A stretch of 64,000 nt of DNA from Luteibacter sp. 9135 (GTDB taxonomy: Bacteria; Pseudomonadota; Gammaproteobacteria; Xanthomonadales; Rhodanobacteraceae): NCBI RefSeq assembly GCF_000745005.1, contig NZ_JQNB01000001.1, positions 310,001-374,000 on the forward strand, given 5' to 3'. Within the stretch, counting starts at the first letter, position 1; the number at the start of each line of letters is the position of its first letter. The notes under the pieces are model-generated. The model saw nothing but the letters and a program-made list of their open reading frames with translations. It ran no database searches and was not told where the DNA came from. Both the position numbers and the translations under genes were made by a program. Below are positions 37,368-46,250 of the stretch, piece after piece.

Positions 37368-38102
37368 TCAACGCGTCCAGATAAGCGTGGCGAAACGCCC
37401 GCTGGCCGCGCCATCGCGGCGATAGGAATACAACCTGTCGTCGCGGAACGTGTCGAAACCGCCGCCCGATATCCGTTCCACGCCAACGGCGGCCAGCTTC
37501 AATCGGGCCAGCGCGTAGAGGTCGCACAGCCAATGACCGGGCCGTGTTGCGACGAACGCCGCCGCAGCGTCCGCATGAGCATCGACGAACGCCGCCCTGA
37601 CCTCCTCACCCACTTCATACGAGGCCATGCCGATGGCCGGCCCCAGCCACGCCTGGACGCCCGAAGCCGCCATGTGCTCCACGGTCCGCGCGAGCACCCC
37701 CGCCGCCAGGCCACGCCAACCCGCATGGGCGGCACCGATCGTCTCGCCATCGGCCGAGGCGAACAGCACGGGCAGGCAGTCGGCGGTAAGAATGGCAAGC
37801 ACCCGCCCCGGTCCACGCGCCACAGCGGCGTCTGCCTCGGGCTCGTCGCCATCGGCGGGGACCACCTCCGCCACCTGCGTGCCGTGTACCTGGCGCAGCC
37901 ACAGCGGCGCCTCCGGCAGACCCAGCGCGGGGACGAGTGCGGCGCGATTGGCCCGCACCGCGTCAACGGCGTCGCCGGAGCGCAGGCCCAGATTGAACCT
38001 GGCATAGGCCCCGCTGGACACGCCAGGCCCGTGCCGGGTCGCCACCGTCGCATCGATCGTGTCGGGCACCGTCCACTCGGGGCGAATCCAACTGCGCGGC
38101 AT
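37368..38102 (-). CDS. pgeF: Peptidoglycan editing factor PgeF / multicopper polyphenol oxidoreductase (YfiH)
   Basis: A 244-residue laccase-domain protein. The family motifs LTADCLPVLF and HAGWRGLAAGV hold the metal-binding His and Cys residues, and RQVHGTQV lies upstream. In E. coli this protein prevents L-Ser incorporation into peptidoglycan stem peptides; homologues also show purine nucleoside phosphorylase activity. The ATG at 38102 begins 2 nt after rluD ends, giving an rluD-pgeF pair as in many proteobacteria. Confidence 0.94.
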   Translation of the reverse strand: MPRSWIRPEWTVPDTIDATVATRHGPGVSSGAYARFNLGLRSGDAVDAVRANRAALVPALGLPEAPLWLRQVHGTQVAEVVPADGDEPEADAAVARGPGRVLAILTADCLPVLFASADGETIGAAHAGWRGLAAGVLARTVEHMAASGVQAWLGPAIGMASYEVGEEVRAAFVDAHADAAAAFVATRPGHWLCDLYALARLKLAAVGVERISGGGFDTFRDDRLYSYRRDGAASGRFATLIWTR

Positions 38103-38104
38103 GC

Positions 38105-39079
38105 TCAGTCCTCGATGGGGTGCAACTGGGTATCGGCCCGCAGCGACGCGATCAGGGCGTCCTGGTCGGCGGGACGCGGGGAATCGAACTCCAGCGACGC
38201 GCCCGTGACCGGATGCTCGAAGGCCAGCTTCTCCGCGTGGAGCGCCTGGCGCCGGAAGCCGCGCAGTGCGTCGATCAGTTCCTGGCTGGCCCCTCGCGGC
38301 AGGCGCAGGCCATTGCCATAGAGCTGGTCGCCGACCAGCGGATGGCCGATATGCGCCATGTGTACGCGGATCTGGTGGGTGCGTCCCGTTTCCAGGTTGC
38401 ATTGCAGGACGCTGTGCGAGCGGAAGCGCTCGCGGACCCGGTAATGGGTGACCGCCTCCTTGCCGCCGTCTTCCACGTCGCGAACGCCCTGCTTCAGGCG
38501 ATCGTGCTGGTGACGGCCGATCGGCTGGTCCACCGTGCCGCCGGCCACCATGGTGCCCAGCACCACGGCCTCGTACTGGCGGCGCACGTCGTGCCGCGAC
38601 AGCATCGCCACCAGTCCCGTATGGGCCGGAAGCGACTTGGCGACCACCATCAGGCCCGCCGTGTCCTTATCCAGGCGGTGGACGATGCCACCACGGGGCA
38701 GTTCGGCCAGGGCCGGGGCGTGGTGCAGCAGCGCGTTGAGCAAGGTGCCTGCCGGATTGCCCGCCCCGGGGTGGACGACCAGGCCCATGGGCTTGTCCAG
38801 CACCAGCAGGTCGTCGTCCTCGTAGCGGATATCCAGGGCGATGTCTTCCGGCTGGGCGTGGACTTCCGTCTCCAGCTCGGCCTCCAGCAGCACCCTTTCA
38901 CCGCCGCGGACGAGGTGCCGGGGAGCCGCCGGGGCCCCGTCCAGCAACAGTTTGCCCTCCTTGATCCACCCGGTGAGGCGGGATCGGGAATAATCGGGGA
39001 ACATCTCGGCCACGGTCTGGTCGAAACGCCGTCCAGCGGCCGTTACCGCTATGGTGGCCTCGTGCCGGACCGTCGTCAT
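38105..39079 (-). CDS. rluD: 23S rRNA pseudouridine synthase RluD
   Basis: A 324-residue enzyme that forms pseudouridines in helix 69 of 23S rRNA. An N-terminal S4 domain (about residues 18-75, SRSRLTGWIKEGKLLLDG) precedes the catalytic domain with the active Asp in GIVHRLDKDTAGL. GRTHQIRVHMAHIGHPLVGD is also conserved. It is divergent from bamD with 69 nt between starts, an arrangement common in gammaproteobacteria. Confidence 0.96.
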   Translation of the reverse strand: MTTVRHEATIAVTAAGRRFDQTVAEMFPDYSRSRLTGWIKEGKLLLDGAPAAPRHLVRGGERVLLEAELETEVHAQPEDIALDIRYEDDDLLVLDKPMGLVVHPGAGNPAGTLLNALLHHAPALAELPRGGIVHRLDKDTAGLMVVAKSLPAHTGLVAMLSRHDVRRQYEAVVLGTMVAGGTVDQPIGRHQHDRLKQGVRDVEDGGKEAVTHYRVRERFRSHSVLQCNLETGRTHQIRVHMAHIGHPLVGDQLYGNGLRLPRGASQELIDALRGFRRQALHAEKLAFEHPVTGASLEFDSPRPADQDALIASLRADTQLHPIED

Positions 39080-39148
39080 AACGACCCGCCCGGCCGAAGG
39101 CCGGTTTCGGCTATCATGCCCATTCGCTTAAGCATCCGAACTCTCTCA

Positions 39149-39976
39149 ATGCGTGCAACCAAGATCACCATTCTGCTCGTCCTCGCCCTGTCGATGAGCG
39201 CCTGCTCGATGTTCCGCAGCAAGAAGGAGACGATCGACACGATGCCGGTCGACCGGCTTTATGCCAATGCCCACAATTCGCTGGAGCACTCCGACTATTC
39301 CGCGGCCGAGAAGGCCTACCAGCGACTGATCGCTCGTTTCCCCTCGGGTGACATCAACGAACAGTCGCAGATCGAACTGGCTTACGCGCAGTACAAAGAC
39401 AACAAGCCGGACGACGCTTACTCGACGATCAACCGCTTCATCAAGACGTTCCCGACCCACAAGCATGCAGATTATGCCTATTACTTGCGCGGTCTGATCA
39501 ATTTCGATCGCACCGGCGGCGTGATCGAGCGTTACCTGCAGCGCGACAACTCGGGTTCGACCCGGCGCGACCAGGGCTTCAACCTCACCGCCTTCGACGA
39601 TTTCAGCCAGCTGACGCGCCGTTATCCCAACAGCGCCTACGCGACCGACGCCCGCCAGCGGATGATCTTCCTCCGCAACCAGCTGGCCCGGTTCGAGGTC
39701 AACGTGGCCGAGTACTACCTGCGCACCAAGGCCTATATCGCCGCGGCCGACCGCTCGCAGTACGTGGTGGAGCACTACCAGCAGTCGCCCGAGACGGCCG
39801 ACGCCCTGGCCATCCTGACCCGCAGCTACCTGGCCCTGGATCGCCAGCCGCTGGCAGAGCAGACCCGCAAGGTGCTGGCCCTGAACTACCCGGACCACCC
39901 GTACCTCACGGACCCGAACTGGCCGCACCATCCGTCGATCTGGCGCAAGGCGATCCCGTTCTCGGGTCACCATTGA
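39149..39976 (+). CDS. bamD: Outer-membrane protein assembly lipoprotein BamD
   Basis: A 275-residue lipoprotein of the BAM complex. The signal ends LSMSAC with lipidated Cys19, followed by five tetratricopeptide-like repeats (LYANAHNSLEHSDYSAAEK, INEQSQIELAYAQYKDNK, DYAYYLRGLINFDR). The length and the conserved divergence from rluD support the call. It is followed by a bidirectional terminator. Confidence 0.96.
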   Translation: MRATKITILLVLALSMSACSMFRSKKETIDTMPVDRLYANAHNSLEHSDYSAAEKAYQRLIARFPSGDINEQSQIELAYAQYKDNKPDDAYSTINRFIKTFPTHKHADYAYYLRGLINFDRTGGVIERYLQRDNSGSTRRDQGFNLTAFDDFSQLTRRYPNSAYATDARQRMIFLRNQLARFEVNVAEYYLRTKAYIAAADRSQYVVEHYQQSPETADALAILTRSYLALDRQPLAEQTRKVLALNYPDHPYLTDPNWPHHPSIWRKAIPFSGHH

Positions 39977-40010
39977 GGCCTGTCCCCCGGGGTCGACCCG
40001 GGGCGCCATG

Positions 40011-40039
40011 AAAAACGCCGGCCCAGGGCCGGCGTTTTT
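40011..40039. terminator. Bidirectional terminator between bamD and nadE
   Basis: AAAAACGCCGGCCC faces GGGCCGGCGTTTTT, a nearly perfect symmetrical stem with A- and T-runs on both sides. It can terminate bamD on the plus strand and nadE on the minus strand. Confidence 0.92.
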
Positions 40040-40060
40040 CGTTTCAGGACACGCCGCCGG

Positions 40061-41677
40061 TCACCGCCAGCCGGAGGTGATGGGGTAGCGGCGCTCGCGG
40101 CCGAAGGCCTTGGTGGTGACGCGGGGGCCGGGGGCGGCCTGGCGGCGCTTGAACTCGTTGACGAATACCATGCGGATCACCCGGCGCACCGTGGCATCGT
40201 CGTGGCCGGCGGCAATGATGTCCTCGGCCGAGGCCTCGCCTTCGATGAACCGTTCGAGGATCGCATCCAGCTCGTCGTACGGCGGCAGGGAATCCTGGTC
40301 GGTCTGCTCGTGGCGCAGTTCGGCCGAGGGCGGTCGCTCGATCACGGCGGCGGGAATGGCGCCGTCGACGTTGGCGCGCCAGCGCGAGAGGGCGTAGACC
40401 ACGGTCTTGTAGACGTCCTTCAGCGGCGCGTACGCACCGCACATGTCGCCGTACAGGGTGGCGTAGCCCACAGCCATCTCACTTTTGTTGCCCGTGGATA
40501 GCAACAGCCGGCCGGTCTTGTTGGACATCGCCATCAGCAGCACGCCGCGTGTGCGCGACTGCAGGTTTTCTTCCGTGATATCAGGGGCCCGGCCGGCGAA
40601 CACCGGCGCCAGCGTATCGGTCAGCGCACCGTAGATGCCCTCGATGGGCAGCACGTGGTATTCGACGCCCATGTGCTCGGCCTGGGCCTTGGCTTCGCGC
40701 AGCGACAGGTCGGAGGTGTACTCCGTGGGCATCATGATGGCCGTGACCTTGTCCTTGCCCAGGGCATCCACCGCCATGGCAAGGGTCAGCGCGGAATCGA
40801 TGCCGCCGGACAAACCCAGCAACACGCCGGAGAAATGGTTCTTGCCGATGTAGTCGCGGATGCCGCGGACGATGCCCGCATACATCAGCGCCTCCGGCGA
40901 CCGCGTGTCCGGCGCCGGCCAGTCGACCGCGGTAAGGCGCCGCGTGTCGGTGTCGTAGTCCACGGCCAGCAACAGTTCTTCGAACGAGGGCGCGCGCGCG
41001 GCGATCTCGCCATCGGCCTGGACCAGCAGCGAATGCCCGTCGAACAGCAGGTCGTCCTGCCCGCCGACCAGGTTGACGTAGGCGATCGGCAGGCCGGTCT
41101 CGCGGGCGCGATCGCGTAGCAGGGCCTCGCGCGTGGCGGCCTGGCGCTTGTCCCACGGCGAGGCATTGATCACCAGGATCAGCTCCGCGCCCGCTTCGGC
41201 CACCCGGCGCGCCGGCTCGGCCTCCCAGATGTCCTCGCAGATCAGCATGCCGACCTGCACGCCCTCCATCGCGAACACCCGCGTGTCGCCGCCATGGCGG
41301 AAATAGCGTTTCTCGTCGAACACCGTGTAATTGGGCAGGGCCTGCTTGTGGTACGTCCACTCGCGCTCGCCTTCGCGGATCAGCGAGGCGGCGTTGTAGA
41401 CCTCGCCCTGCGCATCCGGGTAGCCGACCACGGCGGAGATACCGCGGATCGTCGGCGCCAGCGCATGCAGTTCGCGCTGGCAGGCTTCGAGGAAGCTGGG
41501 CCGCTGCAGCAGGTCCTCCGGCGGGTAGCCGGAAAGGGTCAGCTCGGGGAAGGCGATCAGCGAGGCGCCGAGGCGGTCGCGTGCTTCATCGGCCAGCGCC
41601 TTGACCCGCCGCGCGTTGTCGGCGGTGGCGCCGACCGGAAAATCGAACTGGGCCAGGGCGAAGCGAAAGGTGGACAT
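40061..41677 (-). CDS. nadE: Glutamine-dependent NAD+ synthetase
   Basis: A 538-residue fusion of an N-terminal nitrilase-type glutaminase (residues 1-260) and a C-terminal NAD+ synthetase. The glutaminase triad is seen in FPELTLSGYPPEDLL (Glu), YHKQALPNY (Lys) and LICEDIWE (Cys); the ATP-binding P-loop is LSGGIDSALT, and STGNKSEMAVGY is typical of the synthetase half. It carries out the last step of NAD synthesis. Confidence 0.97.
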   Translation of the reverse strand: MSTFRFALAQFDFPVGATADNARRVKALADEARDRLGASLIAFPELTLSGYPPEDLLQRPSFLEACQRELHALAPTIRGISAVVGYPDAQGEVYNAASLIREGEREWTYHKQALPNYTVFDEKRYFRHGGDTRVFAMEGVQVGMLICEDIWEAEPARRVAEAGAELILVINASPWDKRQAATREALLRDRARETGLPIAYVNLVGGQDDLLFDGHSLLVQADGEIAARAPSFEELLLAVDYDTDTRRLTAVDWPAPDTRSPEALMYAGIVRGIRDYIGKNHFSGVLLGLSGGIDSALTLAMAVDALGKDKVTAIMMPTEYTSDLSLREAKAQAEHMGVEYHVLPIEGIYGALTDTLAPVFAGRAPDITEENLQSRTRGVLLMAMSNKTGRLLLSTGNKSEMAVGYATLYGDMCGAYAPLKDVYKTVVYALSRWRANVDGAIPAAVIERPPSAELRHEQTDQDSLPPYDELDAILERFIEGEASAEDIIAAGHDDATVRRVIRMVFVNEFKRRQAAPGPRVTTKAFGRERRYPITSGWR

Positions 41678-41748
41678 GGCAGATCCGTACGGCCGCGGGG
41701 ACTGTCTATGATAAGCCACCGGTGAGGCATCGCCGTAACCGCGCGGCG

Positions 41749-42459
41749 TCACCTCACCGATACGTCATAGACGACCGTCCCCTCCGCGGCAGCGGGCAAC
41801 GTGAAGTGCCACCATTCCTGCGGATAGTTGACGAAGCCCTGTGCCGCCATGGCCTGGACCAGGCGTTGCCGGTTCTCGCGCTGCATCGTCGTCACGCGCG
41901 GATCGTCCGTATGCGCCATCGGATCGAAATAGTCGAAGTCCGTGCCCATGTCGAGCGGCGTGCACCGCGTGCCGGTGCACTGCATCAGCGTGAGGTCGAC
42001 CGTCGCGCCACGGCTGTGGCCGGACACCGGCGCGATGTATTCGCCCAGCAACTGTGCCTTGGCGAGGTTCGGGTAATGCAACGCCTTGGACGTCGGGTCG
42101 TCCGGCCGACCCGCCCAGCGCACGAAGGCCGCCACGGCGCGTGCCGGGCGATAGCAGTCCCACAGGCGCAGGCGATAACCCTGCGGGCGCAGCGTGGCCT
42201 CTACCCGGGCCAGCGCCTCCGCCGCCGCGGTGCGCAGGAGGCAGACCGGCGCGAGATAGCCCGGCACAGGCGCGCCGGTAAAGTTGTCGCTGCCGGCGTA
42301 CTTCATGTCCTCGGCGATATCGGGCACCTGGTGGCTCACGTCGACGAGGCCGGCCTCGGCAGCGGTGCGCGAATGGGACAAGGGCGGCGTTCCCGCGATG
42401 GCGGGAAACGCGCCCAGGGTCAGCGCCAACAGCGGAAGGGGCATCGATCGTCTCGTCAT
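41749..42459 (-). CDS. Secreted D-alanyl-D-alanine dipeptidase (VanX/DdpX family)
   Basis: A 236-residue zinc dipeptidase of the peptidase M15D type. It has a signal peptide (residues about 1-20, MTRRSMPLPLLALTLGAFPA) and the family motifs SGHSRGATVDLTL with zinc His and Asp ligands and PQEWWHF with catalytic Glu and third ligand His. RLRLWDCYRP is also conserved. It hydrolyses free D-Ala-D-Ala; outside glycopeptide-resistant species the role is peptide scavenging. It is divergent from the DUF819-NlpC-epimerase operon with 78 bp between the starts. Confidence 0.9.
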   Translation of the reverse strand: MTRRSMPLPLLALTLGAFPAIAGTPPLSHSRTAAEAGLVDVSHQVPDIAEDMKYAGSDNFTGAPVPGYLAPVCLLRTAAAEALARVEATLRPQGYRLRLWDCYRPARAVAAFVRWAGRPDDPTSKALHYPNLAKAQLLGEYIAPVSGHSRGATVDLTLMQCTGTRCTPLDMGTDFDYFDPMAHTDDPRVTTMQRENRQRLVQAMAAQGFVNYPQEWWHFTLPAAAEGTVVYDVSVR

Positions 42460-42537
42460 GCGGACATACTGCCATGCTGCCATGCTGCCGCGCCCCACGA
42501 TTGCTGACATCATGAGGGTTCGCCGAGGGAGCAGTGC

Positions 42538-43695
42538 ATGATTTCAACGGTGTGGCCCTACCTGGCCGTCATGTTTCTCGTCGCGGGCGTGTGGCCCGCG
42601 ATCGAGCGACGCCATGGCGGGAAGGTCTTCGACATCCTGCCGCCCATCGTGCTTACCTATCTCAGCGTCACAGCGCTGTCGGTGGCCGGCGTGTGGTCCG
42701 CCTCGGCCGAGATACGCGCCGCGCAGTCGGCCATCGTGACGCAGCTGGTCCCGGCCCTGATCTTCCTGCTGATGATCGGCTGCGATGTGCGGGCGATCAT
42801 CCGCCTGGGGCCTCGCGTGCTCGGCGTCTTTGCCTGCACCTCGATCAGCCTCTTCATCGCCTTCATCCTCGCCTTCCTGCTCTACCGTCACTGGTTGCCG
42901 GGCGATGGCTGGAAACCGCTGGCCGCCCTGTCCGGCAGTTGGGTCGGCGGCACCGCCAACCTGATCGCGGTCAAGCAGGCCATCGGCATGTCGGACACTT
43001 CGCTGGCCACGGCGCTGCTGACCGACGCGCTGTGTTACTCGATGTGGGTGGTAGTGCTGTTCTCGGTCGCGCGCCTGGCGCCCGTCTTCAATCGATGGAC
43101 CCGGGCCACCTCGAGCGCCGACCTGGCCGACCTGGCGATCGCGGACAGCGCACCGCGGCCACCCGCGACGACGGAAGGCGTGCTGCTGTGGCTGGGCATC
43201 GCGTTGCTGGCGGCCACGCTGGCCTCCGCCGCCGGCGCGCGGCTTCCCGTCGGCGGCATGGTCTCGGGCACGACCTGGACGATCCTGCTCGCCACGCTCG
43301 CCGGACTGGTGCTGGCGCAGACCCCACTGGCACGCCTGCCCGGTGCCCAGGCGGTATCCAGCGCGATGCTGGTCTGCGTCGTCGCCGTGCTCGCCTCGCA
43401 GGGCAGCTTTGCCGGCATCGCCGCCGCGCCGGTGTACCTGCTGTGCGGGGTCACGGTGATCGCCCTGCATGCCGTCCTGCTGGTCATGGCCGCACGGCTG
43501 TTTCGTTTCGACCTGTACCTGTGCGGCATCGCCTCGCTGGCCCACATCGGCGGGGTCGCCGCCACGCCGGTGCTGGCGGCCACCTATGCCCGCTCGCTCG
43601 TGCCGGTCGGCATCCTGCTGGCCCTGCTGGGCTATATCCTTGGCACCGGCTTCGGCCTCGTCGTCGCCGCCGTGCTGTCCCGACTCGCCGCCTGA
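42538..43695 (+). CDS. DUF819 family integral membrane protein
   Basis: A 385-residue protein with about ten membrane helices, for example VWPYLAVMFLVAGVWPA at the N-terminus and LLALLGYILGTGFGLVVAA at the C-terminus. GSWVGGTANLIAVKQAIG and LAHIGGVAATPVLAA are Gly-rich segments typical of DUF819 (YjcL) proteins, which resemble transporters. Position at the head of a peptidoglycan-peptide operon makes it a candidate importer or exporter of stem-peptide products, but that is inference. It is followed after 5 nt by the NlpC/P60 gene. Confidence 0.82.
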   Translation: MISTVWPYLAVMFLVAGVWPAIERRHGGKVFDILPPIVLTYLSVTALSVAGVWSASAEIRAAQSAIVTQLVPALIFLLMIGCDVRAIIRLGPRVLGVFACTSISLFIAFILAFLLYRHWLPGDGWKPLAALSGSWVGGTANLIAVKQAIGMSDTSLATALLTDALCYSMWVVVLFSVARLAPVFNRWTRATSSADLADLAIADSAPRPPATTEGVLLWLGIALLAATLASAAGARLPVGGMVSGTTWTILLATLAGLVLAQTPLARLPGAQAVSSAMLVCVVAVLASQGSFAGIAAAPVYLLCGVTVIALHAVLLVMAARLFRFDLYLCGIASLAHIGGVAATPVLAATYARSLVPVGILLALLGYILGTGFGLVVAAVLSRLAA

Positions 43696-43700
43696 CCGGA

Positions 43701-45125
43701 ATGCCACGCATGCCCCTGTTCCGCCATGCCCTGCTCGCCGTCGCCATCGTCATGGCCTCCAGTGGTGCGTGCCCTGCCGCCGATCGTACCGCCGCGGCGA
43801 ACGAGCCGCCGGCCAGCGGCGCCACGGCCATCCCCGGTGTGCTCGACGCGCAGCTTTCGGCGGACTACTGGGTGTCGCGCCTGCCGGACGCCGACGGTGT
43901 CGTGCTCGATCGCGCGGCCATCGATGCGCTGAACCGGACGCTGCTGCGCGTCGATCCGTCGATGCACGACCTTCGACACCTGCCGGCCACGCTCACGCAC
44001 GCGCAGGTGGCGGCGCTGCTGGCTAAGGTGTCGAAGCGTCCCACGTCACCCTTGTTCGGCACGGACGGCCAGCCCCTGCCCCGCCCGGCCCTGGAAGCCG
44101 TCCTGGCCAACGACGCGTCGGATGCGGTGCCCGACGACGTGACGCCGCGTTACGGCATGGCCGTGCGCCGCACGCCGTTGCGCAGCCATGCAACGGCGCT
44201 GCGCGTATTCAGCCGGCCCGGCGATACCGATATCGACCGCTTCCAGGAAAGCACGCTGTTTCCCGGCGATCCGGTCGTGGTGGTGCACGCGAGCGCGGAC
44301 GGGGCCTGGGTGTTCGCGATCAGCACGCGCTACGCCGCGTGGACGCCCGCCGACGGCATTGCCTACGGCAGCGCGGCACAGGTATTCGGGCATGCGGATG
44401 CCACGCCCTATCGCGTCATCACCGGCGCCACGCCGCGCACCGTTTTCACACCGGAGGCGCCGGCGCTGTCGGCCCTGCCGCTCGACATGGGCACGCGCGT
44501 GCCGCTGGATACCTCGCAGCCGCCGGACCAGCCCGTCAATGGGCAGCACCCCTACACGTCATGGGTACTCAGCCTGCCGGTACGCGATGCGCGGGGCCAG
44601 CTGTCGTTCCGCCCCGCCCTGCTCCAGCGCAACCAGCCATCGGCCGCCGACTACCTCCCCCTGACCCGGGCGAACATCATCCGCCAGGCCTTCCGTTTCC
44701 TCGGCGAGCGCTACGGATGGGGGCACGACTTCGACGGGCGTGATTGCAGCGGCTTCGTTTCCGACGTTTACCGCAGCATGGGCGTGCAGATGCCGCGCAA
44801 CACCGGCGACCAGGCATCCAGCCCGGGCCTCGCGCACACCGTGTACACCGACAAGGACACCCACGAGGCACGCCTGGCGGCCGCCATGGCGCTCGATGTC
44901 GGCGATCTCGTCTACATCCCGGGCCATGTGATGATGGTGATCGGCAAGGTCGATGGAAAACCGTACGTCATCCACGACGTGGGCGGCATCGGCCTGCGCC
45001 AGGCCGATGGCAGCCTGCGCCGCATCAAGCTCAACGAAGTGGCCGTGACGCCGCTGCTGCCGCTGATGTTCGACGAGCGCACGAGCTTCCTCGATCGCAT
45101 GACCAGCATCGTACGCATCCGTTGA
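43701..45125 (+). CDS. Secreted NlpC/P60 endopeptidase with SH3-like domains
   Basis: A 474-residue exported protein. It has a signal peptide (residues about 1-26), SH3b-like regions in the middle (PRYGMAVRRTPLRSH; DPVVVVHASADGAWVFAIS) and a C-terminal NlpC/P60 domain with the catalytic triad Cys349 (GRDCSGF), His409 (PGHVMMV) and His425 (VIHDVGG). Proteins of this build hydrolyse D-Glu-diaminopimelate bonds in stem peptides, like YkfC of Bacillus. The ATG at 43701 begins the signal peptide; the open frame upstream runs through the DUF819 gene. The epimerase gene follows after 7 nt. Confidence 0.9.
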   Translation: MPRMPLFRHALLAVAIVMASSGACPAADRTAAANEPPASGATAIPGVLDAQLSADYWVSRLPDADGVVLDRAAIDALNRTLLRVDPSMHDLRHLPATLTHAQVAALLAKVSKRPTSPLFGTDGQPLPRPALEAVLANDASDAVPDDVTPRYGMAVRRTPLRSHATALRVFSRPGDTDIDRFQESTLFPGDPVVVVHASADGAWVFAISTRYAAWTPADGIAYGSAAQVFGHADATPYRVITGATPRTVFTPEAPALSALPLDMGTRVPLDTSQPPDQPVNGQHPYTSWVLSLPVRDARGQLSFRPALLQRNQPSAADYLPLTRANIIRQAFRFLGERYGWGHDFDGRDCSGFVSDVYRSMGVQMPRNTGDQASSPGLAHTVYTDKDTHEARLAAAMALDVGDLVYIPGHVMMVIGKVDGKPYVIHDVGGIGLRQADGSLRRIKLNEVAVTPLLPLMFDERTSFLDRMTSIVRIR

Positions 45126-45132
45126 GGTAGCC

Positions 45133-46224
45133 ATGAAGATCGTCGCATGCCACGTCGCCCTGCTCCGCGTACCGTTGCGCACGCCGTTCCGGACAGCCTT
45201 GCGCGAGGTGGACAGTGTCGAGGACGTCGTGGTCACGCTGCAGGCCGACGATGGCCGGATCGGCTACGGCGAGGCACCCCCGACGGCTGCCATCACCGGC
45301 GAGACCCTCGGCTCGATCACGGCAGCGATCACGCAACACATCGCTCCGCGACTCATCGGCGAGGACATCGCCGACCTCCACCGCGTCGCGGGGCTGATCC
45401 AGACGTCGATGGCCGGCAACCACAGTGCGAAAGCCGCGGTGGACATCGCGCTGCACGACCTGTGGGCCCAGCACCACGGCGCGCCGCTCTACCGCCTGCT
45501 CGGTGGCGGATGCACGCAACTGACCACCAACCTCACCATCAGCGTCAACGCGATCGACACCATGGTCGACGACGCCCTCGATGCGCTGGCGCGCGGCTAC
45601 GCCGCGCTGAAGATCAAGATCGGCAAAGACACCGATGACGATGTCGCGCGGGTCAGGGCCATCCACGCCGCGGTAGGCGACCGCGCGCTTCTGCGCCTTG
45701 ACGCCAACCAGGGCTGGACGGCCAAACAGGCCGTACAAGCGATACGGCGACTGGAAGACGCCGGTGTACCGATGGACCTCGTCGAACAACCGGTGAAGGC
45801 GAGCGACCTCGATGGCCTCGGCTACGTCACCCGTCATGTGGAGACGCCGATCATGGCCGATGAAAGCGCCTTCGGTCCGCACGAAGCACTCGAAGTGATC
45901 CGCCGGGGTGCGGCGGACATCATCAATATCAAGCTCATGAAGGCCGGCGGTGTCGCCAACGCCCTGCGCATCGCCGACCTTGCCGGGATGCACGGCGTGC
46001 CGTGCATGATGGGCTGCATGCTGGAAAGCAGCGTCAGTGTGGCTGCCGCGGCGCACGTGGCTGCCGCGCGATCGCAGATCATCACCCGCGTAGACCTGGA
46101 CGGCCCGTCGCTGTGCGCGTTCGACCCCGTGGACGGCGGCGTGCATTTCGATGAATCGCGGATCACCCTCTCGGATATGCCCGGCCTGGGTATCCGCGCC
46201 GTCCGTGGCCTCGAACCCTTCTGA
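45133..46224 (+). CDS. L-Ala-D/L-Glu epimerase (enolase superfamily)
   Basis: A 363-residue muconate-lactonising subgroup enzyme. The paired catalytic lysines are K162 in LKIKIG and K267 in INIKLMK, with metal ligands D190 (RLDANQ), E218 (VEQPV) and D243 (MADES), the pattern of YcjG/YkfB dipeptide epimerases. It converts L-Ala-D-Glu released from murein to L-Ala-L-Glu, which peptidases can then degrade. It lies directly downstream of the NlpC/P60 gene that would make its substrate. Confidence 0.93.
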   Translation: MKIVACHVALLRVPLRTPFRTALREVDSVEDVVVTLQADDGRIGYGEAPPTAAITGETLGSITAAITQHIAPRLIGEDIADLHRVAGLIQTSMAGNHSAKAAVDIALHDLWAQHHGAPLYRLLGGGCTQLTTNLTISVNAIDTMVDDALDALARGYAALKIKIGKDTDDDVARVRAIHAAVGDRALLRLDANQGWTAKQAVQAIRRLEDAGVPMDLVEQPVKASDLDGLGYVTRHVETPIMADESAFGPHEALEVIRRGAADIINIKLMKAGGVANALRIADLAGMHGVPCMMGCMLESSVSVAAAAHVAAARSQIITRVDLDGPSLCAFDPVDGGVHFDESRITLSDMPGLGIRAVRGLEPF

Positions 46225-46250
46225 GTCCGTGCCCTTATCAAGGTGAACGT